This document shows, piece by piece, positions 44,296-51,626 of a stretch of DNA of 64,000 nt. Each line of letters starts with the position of its first letter. Within the stretch, counting starts at the first letter, position 1. Source of the DNA: Candidatus Promineifilum breve (GTDB lineage Bacteria; Chloroflexota; Anaerolineae; Promineifilales; Promineifilaceae). The stretch covers positions 806,001 to 870,000 of the forward strand of contig NZ_LN890656.1 of the NCBI RefSeq assembly GCF_900066015.1, in the 5' to 3' direction. The position numbers were made by a program, and so were the translations under genes. The notes under the pieces are model-generated. The model was given only the letters and a program-made list of their open reading frames with translations. It had not been told where the DNA came from and searched no databases.

Positions 44296-46101
44296 ATGCA
44301 ACAATCGACCCCACCCGTCCACCCCCTGCGCCGCCTCGCCCAATACGCCCACGCCTACCGCGGCCGCGTCCTCCTCACCACCCTCTACTCCATCCTCAAC
44401 AAACTATTCGACCTGGCCCCGCCCGTCCTCATCGGCATGGCCGTCGATGTCGTCGTCTCCCAGGAAGACTCCCTCCTGGCCCGCTTCGGCATCGTCGACG
44501 TCACCGACCAGCTCATCGGCGTCGGCCTCATCACCGCCATCCTGTGGGGCTTCGAGTCCCTCTTCGACTACCTCAAGGCCGTCGGCTGGCGCAACCTGGC
44601 CCAGGACATCCAGCACACCCTGCGCCTGGCCACCTACGACCACACCCAGCGCCTCGACATGGCCTACTTCGAGGAGCAATCCACCGGCGGCCTCATGTCC
44701 GTCCTCAACGACGACGTCAACCAGCTCGAACGCTTCCTCGACGTGGGGGCCAACGAGATCATCCAGCTCATCACCACCATCGTCGTCGTCCTGGGCATGT
44801 TCCTCGTCGCCGCCCCCTCCGTCACCTGGCTCACCGTCGTGCCCATCCCCTTCATCGTCTACGGCTCGCTCAAGTTCCAGCAGCGGCTGGCCCCGCGCTA
44901 TGCCGCCGTCCGCGAACAGGTCGGCATCCTCAACAGCTTCCTGTCCAACAACCTCAGCGGCATCGCCACCGTCAAGAGCTACACCGCCGAGGAGTACGAA
45001 GTCGGCCGCGCCGCCGCCGAGAGCGACCAATACCGCCGCCGCAACGCCGCCGCCATCCGCCTCAGTTCGGCCTTCGTGCCCATCATTCGCATCTTCATCA
45101 TGGGCGGCTTCATCGCCATCATGGTCTTCGGCGGCATCCTGGTCATCAACGGCCGCCTCAACGTCGGCGTCTATAGCGTCCTCGTCTTCATGACCCAGCG
45201 CCTGCTCTGGCCCCTGACGCGCCTGGGCGACACCCTCGACCTCTACCAGCGGGCCATGGCCTCCACCGGCCGCATCTTCCGCCTGCTCGACACCCAGCCC
45301 CGCGTCATCGAAGGCCACTCCACCCTGCCCCGCCCCGTCCGCGGCGAGGTCGTCTTCCAGAACGTCAGCTTCCGCTACCAGTGGCGCGACTACGAAGGCT
45401 ACTCCGACAACCGTCCCCACGTGCTCAATGACCTCTCCCTCCACATCCCCGCCGGCAGCACCGCGGCCATCGTCGGCCCCACCGGCTCCGGCAAGACCAC
45501 GGTCATCAAGCTGCTATTGCGTTTCTACGACGTGGGATCGGGCCACATCCGGCTCGACGGCCGCGACATCCGCGACCTCTCCTTCGCCGACCTGCGCGGG
45601 GCCATCGGCCTCGTCAGCCAGGACGTGTTTCTCTTCCACGGCTCCGTGCGCGACAACATCGCCTACGGCACGTTCGACGCCTCGCTCGACGCCATCGTCG
45701 ACGCCGCCCGCACCGCCGAAGCCCACGACTTCATCATGGCCCTGCCCGACGGCTACGACACCATCGTCGGCGAGCGCGGCCAAAAGCTCTCCGGCGGCCA
45801 GCGCCAGCGCATCTCCATCGCCCGCGCCGTGCTCAAGAACCCGCCCGTCCTCATCCTCGACGAAGCCACCTCCAGCGTCGATAACGAGACCGAGGCCGCC
45901 ATCCAGCGTTCCATGGAGCGCATCGCCCGCGGCCGCACCATGATCGTCATCGCCCACCGCCTGTCCACCGTCCGCCGCGCCGACCGCATCTTCGTCCTCG
46001 ACAACGGCGAACTGCGCGAAGCCGGCGCCCACGACGAACTGGCCGCCGCGCAGGATGGCATCTATGCCGCCCTGTGGCGCGTCCAGACCGGGGAACGATA
46101 G
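44296..46101 (+). CDS. ABC transporter, fused membrane and ATPase domains
   Basis: 601 residues; half-size exporter acting as a dimer. Six-helix membrane domain over ~1-320 ([73 protein letters not shown]), then the nucleotide-binding domain: Walker [10 protein letters not shown] (~395), Q-loop LVSQDVFLF, signature [14 protein letters not shown] (~498), Walker [13 protein letters not shown] (~519), switch [14 protein letters not shown]. Probably exports lipid, drug or peptide; substrate unknown. The start is the ATG at 44296; the open frame extends upstream into repeats. The TAG stop is the first heptad of the following repeat. Confidence 0.93.
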   Translation: MQQSTPPVHPLRRLAQYAHAYRGRVLLTTLYSILNKLFDLAPPVLIGMAVDVVVSQEDSLLARFGIVDVTDQLIGVGLITAILWGFESLFDYLKAVGWRNLAQDIQHTLRLATYDHTQRLDMAYFEEQSTGGLMSVLNDDVNQLERFLDVGANEIIQLITTIVVVLGMFLVAAPSVTWLTVVPIPFIVYGSLKFQQRLAPRYAAVREQVGILNSFLSNNLSGIATVKSYTAEEYEVGRAAAESDQYRRRNAAAIRLSSAFVPIIRIFIMGGFIAIMVFGGILVINGRLNVGVYSVLVFMTQRLLWPLTRLGDTLDLYQRAMASTGRIFRLLDTQPRVIEGHSTLPRPVRGEVVFQNVSFRYQWRDYEGYSDNRPHVLNDLSLHIPAGSTAAIVGPTGSGKTTVIKLLLRFYDVGSGHIRLDGRDIRDLSFADLRGAIGLVSQDVFLFHGSVRDNIAYGTFDASLDAIVDAARTAEAHDFIMALPDGYDTIVGERGQKLSGGQRQRISIARAVLKNPPVLILDEATSSVDNETEAAIQRSMERIARGRTMIVIAHRLSTVRRADRIFVLDNGELREAGAHDELAAAQDGIYAALWRVQTGER

Positions 46102-46207
46102 GTTTTAGGTGCTAGGTTCTAGGTGCTAGGTGCTAGGGGAAGAGCGCTCTTCCCTAGAACCTAGCACCTATTCCCTAGCACCTATCCCCTAGCCCCTAGC
46201 CCCTATT
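46099..46207. repeat. Heptad inverted repeat, TAGGTGC family
   Basis: Begins at the ABC gene's stop codon: TAGGTTT TAGGTGC TAGGTTC TAGGTGC TAGGTGC, core GAAGAGCGCTCTTC (46139-46152), then TAGCACC/TAGCCCC units to just before the next promoter. Confidence 0.94.
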
Positions 46208-46211
46208 CCGC

Positions 46212-46217
46212 TATACT
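46212..46217 (+). promoter_or_regulatory. -10 box upstream of secreted propeller gene
   Basis: TATACT 22 bases before the ATG at 46240, with GAGGAG as ribosome site. The -35 position falls in the repeat arm. Confidence 0.5.
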
Positions 46218-46239
46218 CGCCTCATTCAGTGAGGAGCCA

Positions 46240-48036
46240 ATGTCCACCATCCCCCATACCCATCGCCGCCTGCGCGGCCTGCTGTTGCTGGTCGTCTTGC
46301 TCGCCGCCGCCGTCCTGCTGGCCGGCCGCGCCGCCGCACGCCCGTCCGACGCCCACGCCGACGCCTCGCCCCCCTTCGGCGCCGGCTGGATGATCCGCGA
46401 CGTCATCGAAATGCCCTACGCCGGCGGCCACTCCTTTGCCGACCCCGCCCGCCGCCGCCTCTACCTCTTCGGCGATTGGTTGGGCATCGACGTCTACGAC
46501 ACCGACACCCTGGCCCGCCTCGGCAATATCCCCCAATCGCCCGCTGCCTATGACCTCTCCAGCGACGGCACGCGCCTCTACATCGCCCCCTATTTCGAGT
46601 TCAGCAGCGACGACCCGGCCATCTACCTCTACGACACCGCCAGCCTGGCCCTCAGCCGCACCATCCCCTATCCCTGCGACGACATCCCCTACTGCGGCAT
46701 CTACGCGCTGGCCGAGGGGCCGGACGACCGCCTCTACGTGGCCCGCGCCGACTACCGCACTTTCGACGTCATCGACGCCCACACCGGCGCGCGGCTCCAC
46801 ACGGAGACCCTCGCCTCCCCGCCCTACATCCCCTCCCCCACCCTGGCCGCCTACGGCGACACCCTCTACGTCGGCTCCTCCTACGACCAGACCGCCGACG
46901 CGGCCGGCGTCACCGTCTTCAACATCGCCGGCGTCGTCCCCGTCCGCGTCGCCTTCCAGCCCACGGAAACCGGCCCCGGCCGCATCGCCCTATCCGCCGC
47001 CGGCGACTACGTCACCGTCGGCGCGTCCGACGACGTCTACCAGTTCCGCGCCGACCCGTTCGCCCCGCTATGGCACCTGAACGGCTATCTCAGCGGCGTC
47101 TACCCCAACGGTGACGTGCTGGCCGTCGCCATCGAATCGCCGGGCCACGACATGGTCGCCGTCAACGCCCACGACGCGGCAACCGGCGCGCCGCAACGCG
47201 CCGCGGCCGTGCAAAACCAGCCCCATATCCCCTCCCACGAGGTATTCCTGCCCCTGAGCGACGGCGGCCTGGCCCTCTACGCGCCCCCCACCGGCCGCCT
47301 GGAGCTTCGCCGCCCGGTCGATTATGCCGCGGCCGTCCCCGTCGTCAGCAGCAACGCCTGCCCCTCCGGCCCGTTCCGCGACACCTTCGACGACCCCGCC
47401 TCCGGCTGGCCCACCCGCGCCGATGAGCGCGTCGTCTACGAGGTCGCCGGCGGCGTCTATCGCGTTCTGCTGCGCCCGGCCGGCGTCTGGACCGGCCTCA
47501 GCCGCGGCGACCGCTGGGGCACTAGCCGCATCATGTCCATCACCGCCCAACCGGCCGTCCACACCCGAGGCACGTTTGGCCTCATCTTCAACCTCAACGA
47601 CGACTGGACTGAGTTCTACACCTTCGAGATGTACCCGCGCGGTGATCAGTGGTTCATCACCCATTTCCACGACGGCGACTGGGAACTGGTGCAGCTGGTC
47701 GATAGGAATTTCGCCGATCCATACGGCCCCATCACCCTCAGCCTGCAACGCAACGACGCGCTCGGCGGTGTCCAGCTTTTCATCTACAACGAGCCTGTCG
47801 CGCTCTTCCCCGACCTCAACGGCCGCCTCGCTCTCTCCGTCGGCTCCATCGAGGGCAACTTCGAGGTTCACTTCGACAACTACCTGCTGGCCGGCGAGAA
47901 TTGCCTCGACTACCCCAACCGCGCCGCCCCCGCCCCCGCCGTTCCCCCTCCCGCCGCCCCCGACGCCCCGCCCGCCCCCGACGCCCCGCCCGCCATATCC
48001 CCGCCGCTACCCCCCCGCCCGCCGCTGCAAAAGTAG
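46240..48036 (+). CDS. Secreted beta-propeller protein with laminin-G-like domain
   Basis: 598 residues. Signal peptide (RLRGLLLLVVLLAAAVLLAGRAAA). Residues ~50-370 form a YncE-like propeller (RRRLYLFGDWLGIDVYDTDTLARLG; DGTRLYIAPY; DRLYVARADYRTFDVIDAHTGA). Residues ~385-555 look like a concanavalin/DUF1080-type sandwich (FRDTFDDPASGWPTRADERVVYEV; TFGLIFNLNDDWTEFYTFEMYP; FEVHFDNYLLAGE). A Pro/Ala-rich tail ends in PPRPPLQK. Function unknown. The stop TAG opens the hairpin shared with the convergent PA14 gene. Confidence 0.85.
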   Translation: MSTIPHTHRRLRGLLLLVVLLAAAVLLAGRAAARPSDAHADASPPFGAGWMIRDVIEMPYAGGHSFADPARRRLYLFGDWLGIDVYDTDTLARLGNIPQSPAAYDLSSDGTRLYIAPYFEFSSDDPAIYLYDTASLALSRTIPYPCDDIPYCGIYALAEGPDDRLYVARADYRTFDVIDAHTGARLHTETLASPPYIPSPTLAAYGDTLYVGSSYDQTADAAGVTVFNIAGVVPVRVAFQPTETGPGRIALSAAGDYVTVGASDDVYQFRADPFAPLWHLNGYLSGVYPNGDVLAVAIESPGHDMVAVNAHDAATGAPQRAAAVQNQPHIPSHEVFLPLSDGGLALYAPPTGRLELRRPVDYAAAVPVVSSNACPSGPFRDTFDDPASGWPTRADERVVYEVAGGVYRVLLRPAGVWTGLSRGDRWGTSRIMSITAQPAVHTRGTFGLIFNLNDDWTEFYTFEMYPRGDQWFITHFHDGDWELVQLVDRNFADPYGPITLSLQRNDALGGVQLFIYNEPVALFPDLNGRLALSVGSIEGNFEVHFDNYLLAGENCLDYPNRAAPAPAVPPPAAPDAPPAPDAPPAISPPLPPRPPLQK

Positions 48037-48126
48037 GTGCTAGGTTCTAGGTGCTAGGTGCTAGGGGAAGAGCGCTCTTCCCTAGAACCTAGCACCTAGA
48101 ACCTAGCACCTAGCCCCTAGCACCTA
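48034..48126. repeat. Heptad inverted repeat shared by two convergent stop codons
   Basis: Left arm TAGGTGC TAGGTTC TAGGTGC TAGGTGC TAGGGGA begins with the plus-strand stop; the right arm, read on the minus strand, TAGGTGC TAGGGGC TAGGTGC TAGGTTC ..., begins with the minus-strand stop. Core GAAGAGCGCTCTTC at 48067-48080. Confidence 0.96.
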
Positions 48127-49281
48127 ATTAATCTCCGCTCCCGGCGCAAACGTCAAAAACTCCGTCGCCACCCAGCCCGCCTGCCGGTACACGTCTTCCA
48201 CGTACACCCAGCCCGGATAGCCGGCGTTGTACCCCAGGAACGTCACCTGCTCGCACGGCTCCAGTTGCCCCAGCGTCGGCGATTGCAGCCCCGGCCCCAC
48301 GCGCAGATTCACCGGCCCCCCGGCGATGACCACGGCCGTGTTGCCGTTGGGCGCGGGGCAGATCGTGCCGCCACCGCCGCCCGTGCCCCCGCCACCGCTC
48401 AGATACAGATGCTCCAGCCGCACCATGGCCCCGCCGCCTTTCTCGAAATAATCCACCCGCAGCGCCACCGGCGCGCCGCTGAAATACTGCTCCACACTGC
48501 GGCTGGTCACCCCCTGCACCGCCCAGCTATCGATCGCCAGCACGTTGTCGATGAACAGCCGCGCCCCGTCGTCGCTGGTCAGCGTCAGCCGGTAGACCCC
48601 TGGCGCGCCCTGCCACGTGTGCGTGAGGCGGGCCGAGAAGTTGTCGGCCGCCACCAGCCCCGGCGCCGGGCTGCCCACCCCCCAATCCAGCGCCAATTGC
48701 GCCTCATCGCGCACCAGCACCGGCAGCCCGCCCAGATCGACGTTATTAAAATACTCCGCCCGCCAGTTGGGGAAAAACGAGCCGCCGCCCGTGCCGATCG
48801 GCTCATAATCGACCACGGCCATCGCCACGCCCTGCGCGTCGTAATAATCCACCCGCACCAGATGCGCCCCCGGCGTCAGCGTGATGTCGACCGTCTTCGT
48901 GTGCTCGGCGCTGTCATACCAGCTATCGATCACCGGCTGCCCGTCCACGAAAATCCGCATGGCGTCATCCATCCGGGCGATCACCCGATACGTGCCGCCC
49001 GGCGACTGCACCGTCCGCGTCCAGCGCGCCGCCCAATAATCGTTGAAGATCACCCCCGGCACCGGCGAATCCGTCCCCCAATAATAATCGATCTCCGGCT
49101 CCGTCCGCGCGATCAGCGGCGACCCCAGAAATTCCCGGTTATTCCAATATTGGGCATACCACACCCCCACCGGATACGGCTCCGTTGTCACCTGCGCCCG
49201 CGCCGCCCCCGCCGCCAACAGCCACAGCAGCGCCACCGCCGCCAACGCCAAACCAAACGCGTGCCGTTTAATTCCCGTCAT
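48124..49281 (-). CDS. Secreted protein with two PA14-like domains and an SH3b domain
   Basis: 385 residues. Signal peptide (FGLALAAVALLWLLAAGAARAQ). Two PA14-type sandwiches, ~35-165 (VWYAQYWNNREFLGSPLIARTEPEIDYYWG; MRIFVDGQPVIDSWYD) and ~170-300 (WRAEYFNNVDLGGLPVLVRDEAQLALDWG; GARLFIDNVLAIDSW), a Gly linker, then an SH3b-like domain (GGPVNLRVGPGLQSPTLGQLEPCEQV) at ~315-385. Such combinations bind glycans or cell-wall material. Ends EIN with a TAG that is the first heptad of the shared hairpin. Confidence 0.9.
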   Translation of the reverse strand: MTGIKRHAFGLALAAVALLWLLAAGAARAQVTTEPYPVGVWYAQYWNNREFLGSPLIARTEPEIDYYWGTDSPVPGVIFNDYWAARWTRTVQSPGGTYRVIARMDDAMRIFVDGQPVIDSWYDSAEHTKTVDITLTPGAHLVRVDYYDAQGVAMAVVDYEPIGTGGGSFFPNWRAEYFNNVDLGGLPVLVRDEAQLALDWGVGSPAPGLVAADNFSARLTHTWQGAPGVYRLTLTSDDGARLFIDNVLAIDSWAVQGVTSRSVEQYFSGAPVALRVDYFEKGGGAMVRLEHLYLSGGGGTGGGGGTICPAPNGNTAVVIAGGPVNLRVGPGLQSPTLGQLEPCEQVTFLGYNAGYPGWVYVEDVYRQAGWVATEFLTFAPGAEIN

Positions 49282-49414
49282 GGCTCACTCCTCGCTTGAC
49301 TTTGTTGCTCCCTGGTGCGTCGCACCTGTACGCAATTATAGCACAAAGAGAGTTGCCAATGAGTAGATTTCTCTACCGCGGTCGGGCTTCTCCAAGGTCA
49401 GGCTAAGGAGCAAT

Positions 49415-49514
49415 GAACACAGAGGCCACAGAGCGCGGACACAGAGCGCACAGACAAACCAGAGGCTTCCGCCCTCTGCGCTCTCTGTGTCTGCTCTCCG
49501 TGTTCTCTGTGTTC
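49415..49514. repeat. Inverted repeat, CACAGAG family
   Basis: GAACACAGAGGCCACAGAG...CTCTGTGTTC hairpin between the PA14 gene promoter side and the end of the next minus-strand gene. Confidence 0.88.
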
Positions 49515-49536
49515 TTTTCCTTTGGTAAAGCCCTGT

Positions 49537-50088
49537 CTACCGTGGCCGATACGCCCACTTGCCGCCAATTCTCTTGCGCTCAAATTGCCGGCTAAACTCG
49601 GAATGGCCGGCCGTGATGTGGGCGCTGAAATGATCGAGCATATTGCCGGCGATTTTGGCCGGCGGGTCGGCGTGGCCCAAGGCAATCGCCCGCGCCACGA
49701 GGGTAGCCCCCTTGGCATCCGCCAGAAACAGCCGCACGATCTCATCATGCGCGATGTAATCGCCGGTCGCGCGGCCGTGCTGGCGAATCACATCGGCGAT
49801 GATGGCTGAGGTCTCCTGAATCGAAAACGTCCTGTCGTCGGTCGACCGCAGTTGCCGCCCTTTGGTCGCCGCCCGTGGCGACTCGCTCGGCGGCGGCGGC
49901 GCCAGGGGCGGCCCCCCCAGCGGCCGGGCATACTGGGCCATGCCCCCCACAAAGCGGCGCACCGGCTCGGTTTCATCCTGATAGACAACGTGCAGCCGGT
50001 CGCCCTCAATCGCCACGACCCGGAACGCCCGCTTGCCGTCGCTATACCAGTGATCGACTTTGAATTCGGTGGTCATGCGGCTACTCAT
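49537..50088 (-). CDS. Hypothetical protein coupled to a VOC-like gene fragment
   Basis: 183 residues. N-terminal beta segment (FKVDHWYSDGKRAFRVVAIEGDRLHVVYQDE), Pro-rich linker, C-terminal helical domain (ETSAIIADVIRQHGRATGDYIAHDEIVRLFLAD) that resembles a winged-helix or DNA-binding fold, without certainty. ATG at 50088 overlaps the stop of the short reading frame upstream (ATGA); a second ATG lies four codons later. Confidence 0.6.
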   Translation of the reverse strand: MSSRMTTEFKVDHWYSDGKRAFRVVAIEGDRLHVVYQDETEPVRRFVGGMAQYARPLGGPPLAPPPPSESPRAATKGRQLRSTDDRTFSIQETSAIIADVIRQHGRATGDYIAHDEIVRLFLADAKGATLVARAIALGHADPPAKIAGNMLDHFSAHITAGHSEFSRQFERKRIGGKWAYRPR

Positions 50089-50165
50089 TCAAGCAGCGAT
50101 ACATACAAATCGACCGCTTCTTCCGCCTGGTCGTTGAACCATAGAAACGTTACTATTTTTTGCAT
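50085..50165 (-). pseudogene. Truncated VOC/PhnB-like gene fragment
   Basis: 26-codon frame MQKIVTFLWFNDQAEEAVD... identical in style to the start of PhnB-like VOC proteins (MQKI.TFLWF...AEEAV.FY). A perfect AAGGAGG site precedes it, and it ends in TGA overlapping the next ATG. Everything after the first helix of the VOC domain is missing. Either a gene remnant or a leader now used to couple translation of the 183-residue protein. Confidence 0.7.
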
Positions 50166-50213
50166 GTGAACCTCCTTCGGTAGATCGATAGATGACTACG
50201 ATACTGATCGTAA

Positions 50214-51014
50214 TTAATCGAACAAGCTCATCTGATACGGCCGGTCGGGCCGGCTATCCACCAGGCGCGGAGCCAACCCGGCATCCAGTCCGCCCAGATT
50301 GTTGATCGTCCGCGTAATTTCCGGGATGCAATAGCTATCGATCTCTTCATTGATCTGCAAGGTGTTGAAGCGCAGGACTTGCCAGCCGGCGGCCGTCAGA
50401 TTGTTGTTGCGCCGGTTGTCATAGCCCGCCTTCTCGGGGTTGGCGTGATAGGCGTCACCGTCCGTTTCGATGTCGATATTCTTATCAACACAATATACGG
50501 CGAAATCGAGCGCGTAATTACTTTTGCCCGCAGTGAGAAACTCTTCGCGCTCGGCCGGGATGCGCCGCCGTTTCAGAGCCGCCCACAGCCGGTCTTCCAG
50601 TGGGCTGCCGTGATAGAGGTCATTGATCTCCACCGCCGCTGTAAACTTGTCCCACGTGCTGGGAATAAACGTAATGCGCCGGGCGCGCCGGCTGAAAATC
50701 GGCTGGGGAAGATGTTGCAACGGGCCGAGGGCCAGCTGATAGTAGGTCTTGGTGCTCTTCGTGCCGTCCGGCTCGTGGGGGAACAGGTCGCGCCGTGAAG
50801 CCTTCCGGATGTGGGTGACGTCCGCGTAATAGCGCACCGAATAGGCCTCTTCCTCGAAGATCTTCGTCTGATAGAAAGCCAGACGGCGCGGCGGCCAGCG
50901 GTCTTTTAGAAGCTTGGTCACGCTCTCCACCGGGATGCGGTACCAATGTTCATCGCGCGCCAAATGGTAATCGCGCGGTTCATTCAGGATGGCGACCAGC
51001 AATTCACCGACCAT
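50214..51014 (-). CDS. DUF559-type nuclease-like protein
   Basis: 266 residues. The N-terminal ~130 residues are uncharacterised (HWYRIPVESVTKLLKDRWPPRRLAFYQTKIF; VRYYADVTHIRK). The C-terminal ~110 match DUF559, a Vsr/restriction-endonuclease-like fold: YALDFAVYCVDKNIDIETDGDAYH with candidate catalytic Asp/Glu, and GWQVLRFNTLQI. Possibly a DNA endonuclease or repair/defence protein. Ends QMSLFD. Confidence 0.78.
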   Translation of the reverse strand: MVGELLVAILNEPRDYHLARDEHWYRIPVESVTKLLKDRWPPRRLAFYQTKIFEEEAYSVRYYADVTHIRKASRRDLFPHEPDGTKSTKTYYQLALGPLQHLPQPIFSRRARRITFIPSTWDKFTAAVEINDLYHGSPLEDRLWAALKRRRIPAEREEFLTAGKSNYALDFAVYCVDKNIDIETDGDAYHANPEKAGYDNRRNNNLTAAGWQVLRFNTLQINEEIDSYCIPEITRTINNLGGLDAGLAPRLVDSRPDRPYQMSLFD

Positions 51015-51046
51015 TTTTGTTCACAACGAGAAGAACATCCCCCGGC

Positions 51047-51259
51047 TCAATACTCATCATAAACCGCATCTTCATCGTTATCCCACACCCGCGCCAACGA
51101 CGCGGCCGAAGCGGCCATGACCTCATAGACCAGCGCCGCCTGACCCGCGTCCAGGATCGTCACCAACAGGCGAGCATTCGCCTCCAGCGTCACCGGCGCG
51201 TCGAGCACAATCGTCTGGCCGTCATAATGAGCGGGAATGGTGGTCAATACGTTTTCCAT
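51047..51259 (-). CDS. Small antitoxin-like protein
   Basis: 70 residues from ATG 51259. N-terminal beta hairpin IPAHYDGQTIVLDAPVTLEANARLLVTIL resembles AF2212-type (DUF104) antitoxins; the C-terminal half is helical and acidic (ASLARVWDNDEDAVYDEY). No toxin gene of the usual PIN type lies next to it, so it may be solitary. Confidence 0.6.
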   Translation of the reverse strand: MENVLTTIPAHYDGQTIVLDAPVTLEANARLLVTILDAGQAALVYEVMAASAASLARVWDNDEDAVYDEY

Positions 51260-51626
51260 GCCCCTATTGTAACACAACCCCAACCCGACCACCGATCCCT
51301 AAAATAACCCCTCCCCCACCCTGACGAACATATCCCCTTCTTCCCCGCCCTCCTAATTCCCAATTCCCAATTCCCCTGTTGACATTACCCCCCCAGCCCC
51401 TATACTGTACCATACAAGGAAGGAGCGATGTCACGCCCGCCGCGCCACGTGCGCCGGGCGAGACGACGCTCCTTTCTTTCGAAACCGGGTTTTTTCTTAG
51501 CGAACTCTTGTTCGCCAAACCCGGTTTCTGGTTCGATTTCCCATTCAAAAAAGAAACCAAGTTTTCAAGAAAAAACTCGGTTTCCCGCCGGTAGTGCCCC
51601 CGGTCACATCGTAATGGAGAACGACA
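51260..51626. other. Promoter region and repeat upstream of the ETVDSAG-repeat gene
   Basis: 367 bases. Contains a strong promoter (51379-51406), GGAAGGAG followed by an ATG at 51428 whose short frame runs into AAACCGGGTTTTTTC-type repeats (51481-51585), and the ribosome site region of the real gene. No other gene. Confidence 0.6.
51379..51406 (+). promoter_or_regulatory. Consensus promoter
   Basis: TTGACA at 51379-51384 and TATACT at 51401-51406, spacer 16. It drives transcription toward the large secreted protein gene at 51627. Confidence 0.8.
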
